From: Cichorium intybus
Taxonomy: Eukaryota > Streptophyta > Magnoliopsida > Asterales > Asteraceae
Assembly: GCA_023525715.1 (NCBI GenBank)
Contig: CM042016.1
Location: 76,314,382-76,378,381 of the forward strand
DNA length: 64,000 bases
Reading direction: 5' to 3'
The notes beneath the pieces were generated by a model, which was not told where the DNA came from, searched no databases, and saw only the letters and a list, made by a program, of their open reading frames with translations. Every line of letters starts with the position of its first letter. Positions within the stretch are counted from its first letter, which is position 1. This document shows, piece after piece, positions 50,734 through 61,629 of this stretch. The translations under genes were made by a program, and so were the position numbers.

Positions 50734-52379
50734 ATGGAAAACAGATCTTCAATGGGCGATTTGTCGAACCCTGGACCTGGTTTTCCGCAAGGAGAGGGTA
50801 CTTCAAACCAAGCATTCTTAATAGAGTTCGGTGACTCTAGCATTCTAGACATCTATCATCCATACTTCGATTATCTTTCTAATGTTTTGTTTGATTCTGA
50901 ATTATGTTACAGTCTTCCAGATATACTACCAATAGAGCAACTCCACGGTGGGCCGGAAATTTTTCCCGAGTTGAACATTAACTCAGATGATCCGGTGCAT
51001 GCATCTGACTTTGCACTTGATCAGACTCCATGCCTTCTACCAGGTTAAATTCTTTTGAATGATCCATTTATAAGTATTCTATTTTGTTTTATCATTTGAC
51101 ATGTGTTATTTGTAGACCCATTTGTGGATGGTCTAACTGAGTACAATCCATTCATGGACGTGCACCCAACAAGCAGTGAGTTTGTCCCCATGAATCAAAA
51201 ATTCATGGCTGGTATTCAGGATGAGAATCAATTACAGAGGACTCATAACATAAATATTGAATTGAATCCCGAGTTTGGGGTTGGTTTTCAATATCAAGAT
51301 CAACTTCGGTTGATTCAAAGGTATCTAGAAGGATTTCAGAATCCTGAGATTTTAGTTGAAAACCAACAATTATTACTGATAGAGGCCACTAATTTTGATG
51401 AATCAATGTCCGTCTTTGGGTCAAAAAATCAGGATCATGTTCAAATGATCCAGAATGATAACAATACAATTGGATTTGAACCTTCTATTTCAGAAAACAT
51501 AGCAGGTAGTAGTGGAAGAGGTTTCAGACATTTATTAAGTAGGGAAATAATAGCTGAACACTTTAACAAACCAATTGAGAAAGCTGTGAAGGAACTCAAC
51601 ATTGGATCGACACAGTTAAAAAAATGCTGTAGAGATTTAGGTATCAATCGTTGGCCCCAACGACAACTTAAGAGTCTGCAAACTCTTATTGATCGTGCTG
51701 AGGTAAAGAATTACATTTTTGTTTTTAATTCCTTTATATAATAAAATTGTAATTACTAAATTTATTTGTGCCACAGGAATTTGGTAACGATTTTTGCGAT
51801 GCAGCAAAATTGTCGAGAGATTTAATACCCAACCTAAAGAAAGAAAAAGAAGCGATAATTGAAGGGTCACAATCGGGTCTAACAGAAGGCACAAAGAAGC
51901 TAATACAAGCTGCTCATAAGGTTGTATTTAGGAAAAGAAAAATTCAGGAAAAGGGGGAAACTTCATCAAGAACTCATACACAGCAGCAATCTCTGCCATC
52001 TAATTCTGGTATGAGTAGTATTAACCCTGGTTTACTCGAGTCTTCGAGTGAGGAGAATTTTTTGAGGCTTTGTAGGTGACCTAGCCTGGTTTCCTTCTTC
52101 TTATAGCTACCCCCAACTGGTTCCGAATTAGAGCCCTTCCTCATCACTGCCCTACTTACACACGCCCCAAATGAGTCAATATTTAGCCTTAATCATGGTG
52201 TTACAGGTTTCAACCCTATCGAGACCCAATACCTTGGAGCTCCTCCTCCAATAACTGAAAGCATGCCCCTTCCAAATCCTCAAGAAGGTACAAGTCAACC
52301 TAATGATGACAAAGATTGGAGTGTAGATATATTTTCTCGCTTCTTTCTGATTCTCCGGTTTAGGTTAGTAGTTCTGTAA
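50734..52379 (+). CDS. RWP-RK domain transcription factor (RKD-like), 3-4 exons
   Basis: Plant RWP-RK/RKD proteins are DNA-binding regulators, several of them of egg-cell or germline identity. Exons are 50734-51043, 51116-51702 and 51777-52079, joined by two GT-AG introns of 72 and 74 bp. They read through without a stop as 399 codons plus TGA at 52077-52079. An alternative uses the donor after 52071 and the acceptor before 52207, adding an exon 52207-52379 (454 codons); that exon is open and I cannot decide between the two. The RWP-RK domain is at about residues 237-295 (REIIAEHFNKPIEKAVKELN, then INRWPQRQLKSL). The usual RWPxRK signature reads RWPQRQ. The N-terminal 230 residues are acidic and Gln/Asn-rich. 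It sits antisense inside an LTR element, yet has no visible inactivating change. Confidence 0.8.
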
Positions 52380-53908
52380 ACTTTTCTTAATGTATTAATA
52401 TAAAGTTGTAGTAATGAATTAAATATATTGACGTGTTACTATAATTTTAATAATTTCATCGATACAATATAATATTCATGTTGTTCCCTTAATTTTGTAT
52501 TCCTCCCCCACTTGGACTAAAGTCCAAGTCTATTTATTCGATTTATAATTTTTTTTTACGAGCTCTTACTCTCGAACAAAAACCAAGCCCACTCTGCTCA
52601 GCCAACAACTTGCATCAGGGGCAAACACCATCTCAATAAACATGTTTCGATAATGTAAAGACGTTTACATCAACCACCATATGTTACTCATCCGCTTGCG
52701 ACCCTAGTCAACACCTCTATCGTAAGTTACCTCAATCACGAGCGAGTGATCCAGACTCTCAACCCACACGACCTGATCAATCACTCAAGCAAGATCAATA
52801 CAAGGGTAGGTAGCCCCACTATTACACAGCACCAGGCATGTACAGAGTCGACTCAAAAATACCCGCTATCATCTCAGGCGCTGCTTGCACCTCTTTGACC
52901 GTGAGTTGGAAAACTCACCCTTGCATCCTCTAGTCCCTGTCTGACTTATGCGCCCATTAATTGCATGAAAAATAGCTACCACAATAGCACTTTGACATTC
53001 TCCCTTTCAACAGTCTTTAAGCTCAGTAATCAACTTAAGCATGATCGGTCCAACCAAACTGGTATGATCACATCTTAATTGTTCCTACTGAACCTCACAA
53101 TCAACAGTCACCAATCGAATGGATAAAGGTTTACCACATTACACTAGCATTTAAGTCAACTATGCTAGACACTCACATACTCAGCTCCTTGGATCCTTCG
53201 TGACGAACTCCCGACTCAAACACAGATCCTGTGTTTTCGATAGTAGGAGCTCTACTACTACCTTCCACACCTATCCATGTTCGTTCCAAGACCCGTCTCG
53301 AAATATCCAATTCGCTTCTCACCGATAATTTTAACACATATGCCCTTACAAGGCATATGTCAACCCTTCTAGGAATACTTGGAATCCCACCCCCACCCTG
53401 CTATTCTAACTAAGACGGAACTTCCTCCAGTGATGACAGATTGTTTCGCGAACGTAGTTGTATACAATATCAAACTAAACAGTCTTTCAAATAAGAGAAT
53501 CTTCCCTAAGGCAACAACCAAACAAGGAACATGCAATAAGGTCAACTCACATATTCTATGACTATTCAGTCCATATTGTATACATCTTAGTGGAAATCTC
53601 TAAGCAACCTATCGGCACTAGCATACAGTTCTATTAGCAAATAGCAGATAATAATGCAACAATGTGTGATCTCTACCAGGCATTTCAGAAAACATATACC
53701 ATATGTGTTTTTTTAACATCCACAATATTAAATACTTAACCCTTTTCTCATACTGGCGTCGGCTGGCGGTACACACTGTGTCTTCAGTTCACCCTTCATA
53801 AAACATCTTTCTTTCGTAAAAATGTGTTAATAAAACTCTTAAGCCTCAACTTGAGTCCAGAACTCACTAAGTGAGCCTGATTCTCTCAACCTGGCTCTGA
53901 TACCAACT
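52380..53908. other. Interior of the LTR element downstream of the RWP-RK gene
   Basis: About 1.5 kb has no recognisable coding domain. A perfect inverted repeat acttggac-taaa-gtccaagt lies at about 52511-52530. The right end contains the primer site on the minus strand. Short open frames at 53231-53413 and 53379-53561 are not supported. Confidence 0.55.
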
Positions 53909-55697
53909 TGTAACATCCCAAAATTTTAGGGTAAAATTAAAAAAAAAATTAAACGGATACTTCAATATAAGAAAAGCCACTTAATTAATTTTGACAAAAT
54001 TCCATAACTTATAAGTTTAATGAAAACATCCCAGGATTAACAAAAGTTAATGAAATCACAACATAGCGGAACGTCCATTCAAAAACAGTCCTCCAATGAA
54101 GCAGCACAGTGTATACACGTCACGCCTTGCCATCCATGGTACCTGATGTACCTGAAACAGTAGTTTATATAGGGAAAGGGTAAGCACGGAGCTTAGTGAG
54201 TTCCTCAAAATACCATACGATCCATCACATAACATACCACACACAATAACCATTCATATGTCTGTGAGACTCACGGGCTATCCCTGTTCCACCTGAAGAC
54301 TCACGGGCAGTTCTCGTTCTGTCTTATCGCTCGCAGGCTTTTCCCGTTCCGTCTAATGACTCGCAGGCTATTCCCGTTCCGCCTATTGGCTCGCGGGCTA
54401 TCCCGTTCCGTCCACAAACAATCATTATCATAGCAATAATTCATACAATTATCATAACAGGTAGGATCACCTTAGTCTAACATATCTTCCTTCCTACGCA
54501 TGCAATATCACCTATAGTATAGTGAGAAGACTCACCTGATTATAGTTGACTATATCGTTTATCTTTCTCGGCTTTGTATTTCCTTCAACTTTAACTGTTA
54601 ACATAATAAGAAATCTATCATTTCTTAATCCTTAACTATATTATAGTCGCATCATTAAACCCTTCAATAATTCCAATATGATACTCCATGATTTATCAAG
54701 TAAAGAACGGCCAGGTAGAAGATTAGATGGGGTGGCAGGATCCTTTCAGCATTTTAGCCTTTCGGAAAATCCAACAACCAGATCCCAAGTAATTGGCCTA
54801 GTCACCGTCCTCGTAAGTAAATTAATCGGTATTATTTTCGGAAATTACGAATTGTTATAATAACGACATTTTAAGGTTTTTGTTTACTATTGTTAGAAAT
54901 TAGTATAATATAACATATGTTATACTTATTAAATATTCTACTTCTTAACAAAAACTATTTTACAATACCTAATTAAGCTATAGAAAGGTTTGTAGTTACC
55001 TTATGACCAGTCGTCGAGATCTATAACTCCTTCGTTAGGCTTTTAAGCTTCCTTCCGCTCACTTGCTTACACTCTAGTGCTTAGAAACCTCTATATATTG
55101 TATTGAGATTTAGTTTTGTGGTTTATGAGATGTTTTGAGGGGTATTTATACTTTAATTCTAGAATAAAAAATGGCATGACACTTTTGACAAAAGATTTTA
55201 ATAATATAACTTTGTTGAAATTAATACCTTCTAGAATCAGTCTGTTCAAGACTGGTTTTGCCGACTTTAAACCCATGAAATTCACGTTTTTATTTGATAT
55301 TCCAGAAATTTATCTCAATACCTTTCCAGGGATGTATTTTACGTATTTATACGATTTGTCTATGATTTATTATGAATTTTTGAAAGCAGACTATCTAATC
55401 TGTCAATTCCGAACTAATCAGTAAAGATTACATTTTTTACCATAGATAATGTCATTTTCAAGCTTACTATTATTTTTGGTAATTATACTAGACTCAATTT
55501 GTAAACTTTGTGCACTGGTTTGAGGTCCAAACGATTTTTCTAGAATTAATTATGATTTTTCTAAAAACGGCACAAAATGTTGATTTTCATATGAAATTGT
55601 AACTAAAGTTTTTCTTAGTTTTATAACTACCAATGATCATATAATTCCTAACACTCTTATTTTAAGTATATGTTATAATCAGGATACGGGTCTTACA
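53909..55697 (-). repeat. 5' LTR (minus orientation) of the RWP-RK-carrying element
   Basis: This 1789-bp LTR is near-identical to 48079-49868, with the ~30-bp tandem units at 54268-54413. It is followed by the duplication GACTA. Confidence 0.9.
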
Positions 55698-55965
55698 GAC
55701 TAAATTCTTGTTTTGGATAAAAATGGATTTCAAATCTCATGTCATTCGTTAGAACTTTATTTGGCTCATTGATCCACATGGTAGACTCATAATAAAAGGA
55801 GGGGACAACTTCTTTCTCCTTTGCATTGCTCAATCTTCCTTTTCTGATTGAAAATAGTAAGCCACTCCACTACTGGTACAGAGGCCAGATAGAAGGTTGT
55901 TTATATGTTCAGGCTCGAAAATCTCTCTTTTACCTCTCCTCCATGTCTCCATTCTGATTGCTAAG

Positions 55966-56278
55966 AGCCTCTTTTCCTTCTGCCCAGCTCCCCGAAAACA
56001 ACGTTCGACTTGCATGTGTTAAGCATATAGCTAGCGTTCCTTTTGAGCCAGGATCAAACTCTTCTTTTGACTATGATTTGGCCCTACAGCGGTAGAACCT
56101 GCACCTGGCTTTCTCCGGCGCATATTAGCTTAGCTGCGCTTAATAGGCCGGTTTGCCTTCCTCTCTGGCGGCCTCCATACCTTACCCCTGCTACACTCTC
56201 ACTCCAAGCTACGCCTGCTGAGCAAGATGCATTGCGATTTCCTCTTTTGTGGACGCACCTATGACCCGGGACGGGAAG
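55966..56278 (-). other. rrn18 (partial): Nuclear mitochondrial insert with the 5' end of mitochondrial 18S rDNA
   Basis: On the minus strand the conserved small-subunit rRNA start (agagtttgatcctggctc, ending near 56062) is followed by aacgctagctatatgctta and cacatgcaagtcgaacg. Next comes the ttttcggggagctgggcaga segment that marks plant mitochondrial rrn18. Similarity stops near 55966 after about 100 bases. The GC-richer sequence 56063-56278 is probably mitochondrial DNA upstream of the gene. Both insert borders are approximate, and 55703-55965 could belong to it. It is a fragment and is not expressed as rRNA. Confidence 0.8.
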
Positions 56279-57728
56279 AGAAAGACTTTTTTCTATTTAA
56301 AATTTATTTATCTATTTTCGAAAATAATTTTTATTTTGTCGATTTAAGCCCAAAACTCGTAGGCGCAAAAGACGGATGTTATAGTTGATATGCTTCGACT
56401 TCGAATGTAAACAAAAACGGTACTTTGACTAAACTAACTCGAAGCGCATGAAGGATGCATTTAGACCTGGAAATGAAGCAGGTGGAAATGAAGCAGGTTT
56501 TGACTCTGATCCACTCCAAACCTGAGCAAAATTTATGGGTTTTAATAATTATTTGTGATCCGTTTACACGTTAACAAATCATACACGTTAACCCTTTTAT
56601 TAAAAGGGATAGGTTTGAATCACAATCGATCCGATCCATTAATGACCCGCCCCATGTAAATTATAAAAACATAAATTTATTATTTATAAATTGTTAGTTT
56701 TATAATTGAAATGAATTGGGGATTTCTTAGTTTTACAATTTAATTGAATTGGGGATTTCATTTATGTCGTTAATTTACTTATATGTGCTTAATTTTATCC
56801 GGGTGATAAGTGCGTGGATCGGTTGGACTCTGAATTTTTTACTTGAAACAACTTAGTATTTACTTATATGTGTTTACCTTTTTTTCTAGATGATTATTGC
56901 GTGGATCCGCCAGACTTTTGATTTTTTGGAGATACATCTTAATGTCTATATTTTCTCATGCATGTTTGTAATAGTAGACAATTGTTTTATTTTGGAATTG
57001 TTATTTTAAGTATTAATCTATATCAGACATTAGTTTTATTATGAAAAGTTAATTATAAGTATTAAATAAAAATGCGATTAATGTTATATTTGTTGGAATG
57101 CATAATTATTGTGTAACTTTAATATTGTAAATGGGTTGGGTATTCGTTGATCCGGTGGATAACGGTGGATAAGGGTATGGGTTTGATTATCAAAATCATG
57201 CGGGTTACGAATCGGGTTTGAATCAGCTTTTGAAATTTGCTAAAAGCTTTGGATCAATGTCGATTCGCTCCAAACTCGCTCCATTGCCAGGACTAGATGC
57301 ATTGGTCAACGACACAACACAAAGTCTTCGACTCAACAATTACAAGCAATGGTGGTGGTGTATTTGTGATGTGGTGGTGGCATTGGTGATCGGTGGTGAT
57401 GATTTATTCAAATATTAAAATAAACCAAAAAAATATATGAAAAAATATATGAAAAAGAGTAATACAAGGGCAATTTCGTTATTTAACGGATACTTAACAT
57501 ACCATTATAAATGGTAACAGTCCTCGGGGACCTCCGATGCAAGATTTGGAAACCATAAAGACCAGTCACATAAAGTTTTAATAGTTGAATTAAAATTGTG
57601 ATTTTGGATAAACCACATGGACCAAAAGTGTAATTTACTCAAAAAAATTATTGTACAAAAAAATAAATCATTTGTTGTCTTGATAGAACAAATAAAGTAA
57701 CAATTTTAAATTACAAATTAAATATTAA
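56279..57728. other. Unassigned AT-rich intergenic DNA
   Basis: About 1.4 kb has no gene or element border that I can support. The open frame 57218-57418 has no recognisable domain. Confidence 0.5.
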
Positions 57729-58779
57729 CTAGCGGGTGACCCGTGCGTTGCACGAGTCGATGGGTTAGAATTTCCAAAGTACAATGCCTTAATAAAAAGA
57801 AATAAAAAGAACATTGTCATAATAGATAGAAAGAAATGAAAATGTAATGCTACTATAAAAAAATAAATGAAAGTATGTCGCATTAAATAAAAATTTACTG
57901 AACATCTATTCCTTTGTTACCTTATGTAGCAACTTTTCATACCACCACATGTAATTGTATCTTCCTGCTCTGCTTTGTGTAACTTTCTTTTTTGATCAAA
58001 CTTGCTAAAAAAATGAAGATCATAAAAACATAGACAAATTATTAAACATTCTCAATAAATTACGCATAGAAATCTGCAATAGGTGTAATCAATGTTAGGA
58101 CCAAATAATTGGAGTTGTTCTAACTACCTATCCATAAGTTTTAGTTATTTGATTATCTAATTTTGATTCTTATATTCGCAATAATACTTTGAAAATTTAG
58201 GTCCAAATAACCCCTAATACCATTCCCTTCATCCCATGCAAATTTCAAGAATTAATATAAATGTATATTTAAATTGGTAATGCAAGCAAAAAGCTCTGCC
58301 TTTAAGTGATAGGGGGTGAGGACAACCCTCTTATTTCAAATCACAAGCAGATCTATTGGTACTCCATGTAGCAAATGATTATCGAGCCTTATGTGGTACC
58401 TGTAAACCCACAAATAAGTTTATGCTCATGTCTCCAAGATGTTCTTAATTTTTCAATTGAAAATTTAACGTATAATCCTTAATAAGAAAAAACAGTAAGT
58501 ACAATGCTATAATAGAAAGAAATGAAAGTATGATGCTATAAGAAAATAAAAATCTATCTTTACATTTAACACTTTCTTTTTTAGTCAATTAACTTAACGG
58601 GGACATGAGTTAATCTCATAAGCTACATATGAGTGTTTCTTTTTGACTTAATTATGAAAGAACCACTTAAAAGATCTAAGAATTATGCTTTCTCCATTAA
58701 GTCCTAACTTTTTTTTTTTTAAATTTACCCTTATTTAGAACAAAGCACTTTATACAATTTTATCTATTTTTCATCTAAA

Positions 58780-59275
58780 AACGTACCCGGTTGTAGTTAG
58801 AAAACATTTGGAAACATTGATATCTATAATACGAAACTCCCCAAAGTACATTTTGCTCTAGTCCTCTTTTGTCAAATACTGAAGAGTTGAACCTGCAAGA
58901 GGACCCTGCACCACAACAACAATATGGAAAACAAAATACAAACCATTGTAACAAAAAAGAGCAAATTGAGTTATATTTTACATCCAATAAGTAAAAAAAA
59001 TCATAACTTTATTCAAGAAAGATTAAATCTTAAATTTTTGATCATACCTGGAGAGCCAAAAGAGATCTCTCATCATAGATGTGCCAGCCAACATCTCCAC
59101 CTTTGGCTTTAAAAGCCTTCATATGTTCTTCAATGTGGGACAAATCCTTATCTCTACAGCCAGTGTTAACAACCAAGTAAATATGATCACCTGTCACTTT
59201 CGTGAGCACAGAATCATCAATGGCTCCACCCTTTTCATTTGTGAAAATAGTGACCGATCCAGTACCAGGAGCAAA
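58780..59275 (-). pseudogene. GDCST (fragment): Glycine cleavage T-protein (aminomethyltransferase) fragment, two exons
   Basis: T-protein is the mitochondrial tetrahydrofolate-dependent aminomethyltransferase of the glycine decarboxylase complex. Exon 59048-59275 reads with [19 protein letters not shown] and [20 protein letters not shown], ending LLALQ at an intact GT donor. After an intron, exon 58780-58905 starts GPLAGSTLQYLTKED and continues KMYFGEFRIIDIN. A TAG at 58858-58860 interrupts it just after KED. Only about 115 of the roughly 400 residues of the family are present. The intron is retained, so the fragment came from genomic DNA. It is not functional. Confidence 0.85.
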
Positions 59276-59343
59276 CTATAGTGAAAATAGTGAGTCGATT
59301 GTCCCCAAATTTGACCTAGTAAAGAAAAGAATTTGAAATTGAA

Positions 59344-59850
59344 ATGTCTCTCAAAGCTTTCAATCTTGCATCCACATTTTCCACCCAAACTATATGCGTA
59401 TTAGGATCTATATCACGAAAATCAATCCCAACTCAATTACAAATTTTCATTTTTATAATAATTTCTATTTTAAATATTGGACTTACCACGGTCATGATTA
59501 TAAAAAGATGGAAGCAGATAAACAACATTGCCAACTGAAGCTTCTGATTCTACTGATGCAATTGCTGATGCAAGTAAATCTTCATAAGAAGTTCCTCCAG
59601 CCAATCCAATACGAACTGCATTGATACGAATTCGCGCAAGTACACCAGTATACCATTCGGTTGTTAAAACTATATATTAAATTATTGAAAGTTATTTACA
59701 AACATAAACTTTTAAGATAATAATCAACTTTGAGAAATGATTGTGAAATTACATGTTAGTTGTTTGGTTGTTATGCCTGAAGCTTCTAGGGCACCTATTA
59801 ATAAACCAAATTCCTCTTCCATCTGAGAAATGTTATCAAAAGAATGTGTC
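59344..59850 (-). pseudogene. SET-domain (ATXR4-like) fragment, three exons
   Basis: The segments are 59758-59850 (MEEEFGLLIGALEASGITTK), 59487-59665 (LARIRINAVRIGLAGG, then VYLLPSFYNHDR with a GT donor) and 59344-59407 (DPNTHIVWVENVDARLKALR). Together they match the SET-domain part of an ATXR4/SDG38-type protein as I know the family. SET domains are lysine methyltransferases. The key NHxCxPN motif reads N-H-D-R-D-P-N across the splice, so the conserved Cys is lost. The last segment breaks off in the middle of the domain and runs into the T-protein intron. The outer limits are approximate. Confidence 0.7.
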
Positions 59851-60419
59851 GGAATATATGGTAACTTGGAATTTATTAAAAATTAAAATTTATAAGAACA
59901 TTACCTGCGAGATCATTTCAGGAGACAAAAGTGTAGGCTGGAGTATGTATAGACAGTTTGAAGATTTGTTCCGGAAATTACCATGCAAGCCAATCGTTTG
60001 GCAACAAATGGGTATTTTAAAGCTCGGGTTCTTTAAGAAAGAAGATTCAATTAGAATTTGTAATCTGATAAATCCAGATGTAAGTGGCTAAAGCTACGGG
60101 AAAATAACAGAGCAAGAATCTGGGAAATTTTGTACCCACAATGAGAAACAAATGCGGACCAATCTGATTCCTTTTCAACTTCATAGAATCCCTAATGAAT
60201 ACAATATGAGTGAATGAGAGTTTGTAAGATACGCAGAGTTTGTAAGATATGCTCCTAAATTTGCAATGGGGGGATAATTTTAAACGATGGTGGATTAAGG
60301 TTTGTATGTTACGATCATGTGGTAAATTTATTAACATTTTGGTCTGTGTAAATCAGTGATGCTCATTCAGGCATTTTTGTAAGAGACAAAATCTCAAACA
60401 GGTTGTGGGCATTATATAC

Positions 60420-60545
60420 CTTTGCTTGTTCTCTACATTCTTCACTGCGAAACAACACTTTCTGTTCCTGAAAATCCGAGCCGTGTGGAGTATTCTTGAG
60501 TTTCATCTCATAGCTATTCGTGGGCATTGCCGAAAGGTAGAATTT
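60420..60545 (-). other. Possible captured exon of unknown origin
   Basis: An exon-like open stretch on the minus strand (MPTNSYEMKLKNTPHGSDF, then EECREQAK) ends at a GT donor (gtatata). I do not recognise the protein. It may be a further captured gene piece or part of the neighbouring fragment. Confidence 0.3.
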
Positions 60546-60671
60546 TAAATGGAAATGGAAAGGAACAGAGTACGAAGACAATGTTTTTACATGAAATTAG
60601 CTTCCAATTGTGGTCATAATCTGAAATCGAAGGTTGATTTGATGATGATTTATTTTAAGGGGAGTGTTATA

Positions 60672-60850
60672 CCTGGACTGGATCTTGTTGTGGATGGTTT
60701 CTTCTTCTTCATTTTGTCAAGCTCAAGTTGAGTTTCCATAAACATATTCAACCTTTGAAACTCAACTTCTTTGGTGAATTCCATTCTCTGTTTCTCCAAT
60801 TTGATCATCTCTTCCTGCTTTGGATTCTCGATTCTCTCATAAATAACCAC
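60672..60850 (-). pseudogene. Trihelix transcription factor C-terminal fragment (ASIL-like)
   Basis: The minus strand reads [20 protein letters not shown] and [20 protein letters not shown], the conserved helical C-terminal segment of trihelix factors of the ASIL/SIP1 type. It lies just before a GT-like boundary (gtataac). The DNA-binding trihelix domain itself is absent. Only about 60 residues are captured, with a stop in frame upstream. Confidence 0.68.
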
Positions 60851-60974
60851 TCACAATATGTAAACCTAATTTGGAATAATCAAAATTACACAATTCATGT
60901 GTCGGCAAACCCAAAAGAAAACATTGTTAGACAAAGAGAGTTCATACCGGAAAATCACGAAGTCGCCCCACAAT

Positions 60975-61310
60975 TATTTACCTCCGTATTATGACCAAAA
61001 AATCTACACGCTCCATCCCTCATCTCTCTCAGAAAACTCACCGGAATCTCATGCCTGATGACTTGGAAGAACCCCCATGTCGGCGATGCTTCTCCGATTT
61101 CCTTCACGATCGCCTTTATTAGAAGTCGATCCCAGTTGAATCCCGTGAGGTTTATTATCGGTAAACGAAAATCACCTTTGGCTTGTGGGAAATCATCAGG
61201 TGTTTGGATGAAAATCTGGGATACTTTGGTTATTCCGAGGTCGACTAGTCCTTTGACTCCGCCTTTTGCTTCGTCAAATGCTCGTATGGTCAAGAATGAA
61301 ACAGTGGTAT
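60975..61310 (-). pseudogene. 2-oxoglutarate dioxygenase N-terminal fragment (ACC-oxidase homologue type)
   Basis: The fragment reads RAFDEAKGGVKGLVDLGITK, then IINLTGFNWDRLLIKAIVKE, ASPTWGFFQVIRHEIPVSFL and MRDGACRFFGHNTEV. This is the N-terminal DIOX_N region of plant 2-oxoglutarate/Fe(II) dioxygenases of the 1-aminocyclopropane-1-carboxylate oxidase-homologue type. No ATG starts it in frame. The catalytic HxD...H iron site lies in the missing C-terminal two thirds. About 105 of some 360 residues are present. Confidence 0.8.
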
Positions 61311-61516
61311 AGAGAATTGGTGAGAAAGATTAGATCGAACGGCATACACGTGTCCCAAAGATGGTGCAAGAGCATTGGCTGATAATGGCGGTAATTGGAG
61401 TGAAGATGAGAGAGAGAGAGTAGAGGTACCGATATCGTTTCACAATTAAAAGGCTTACCCGCTACACCCAAAAAAACGTTACAACAAAACCAAAAAACAC
61501 GCCTTTTAAATATAGA

Positions 61517-61629
61517 TATAAATTCGATGTGTTTAAAGCGTAACACCAACAAAAAATGGAAAAAGAACAAAAAGCAACACATCTTCTCTTTCCTTTAAAT
61601 GTAACGAGCGATAATATTCCATGCTCATG
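61517..61629. other. Gap between Helitron and peroxidase 3' end
   Basis: These 113 bp probably contain the 3' untranslated region of the peroxidase. The Helitron therefore lies immediately downstream of the gene and in the same orientation. Confidence 0.6.

Larger units (their letters stand above)
48074..55702 (-). mobile_element. Gypsy-type non-autonomous LTR element carrying an antisense RWP-RK gene
   Basis: The element spans 48079-55697 with a perfect 5-bp TSD GACTA (48074-48078, 55698-55702). On the minus strand the LTRs start TGTAAGACCCG and end GGGATGTTACA. The 5' LTR is 53909-55697 and the 3' LTR is 48079-49868. The primer site TTGGTATCAGAGCC (minus) directly follows the 5' LTR at about 53893-53906. 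A polypurine tract aagtgggggagact (minus) directly precedes the 3' LTR. No gag or pol is readable on the minus strand of the 4.0 kb interior. Instead the plus strand holds a spliced RWP-RK gene with promoter. The element is therefore either a gene-capturing retrotransposon derivative or the target of a later insertion. Confidence 0.88.
57729..61516 (-). mobile_element. Non-autonomous Helitron with captured gene fragments
   Basis: Read on the minus strand, the element starts TCTATATTTAAAAGGCGTG at 61516, preceded by A. It ends with a GC-rich hairpin (ctcgtgcaacgcacgggt, about 57738-57755), a short spacer (cacccg) and CTAG at 57732-57729, followed by T. TC at the start, a hairpin plus CTRR at the end, and insertion between A and T are the defining Helitron features; no target duplication is expected or seen. 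The interior holds exons, with introns, of at least four unrelated genes, all in the minus direction. No Rep/helicase is present. The 3' end is clear; the 5' end is the best fit but less certain. Confidence 0.8.

Noticed and set aside
52511..52530. Perfect inverted repeat as a transcription terminator
   Set aside because: Intrinsic hairpin terminators are a bacterial mechanism. In plant nuclear DNA this is only a short palindrome without known function.
59753..60091. 112-codon plus-strand open frame inside the Helitron
   Set aside because: Part of it is antisense to the captured SET exon and the rest has no recognisable domain. All captured exons are on the minus strand.
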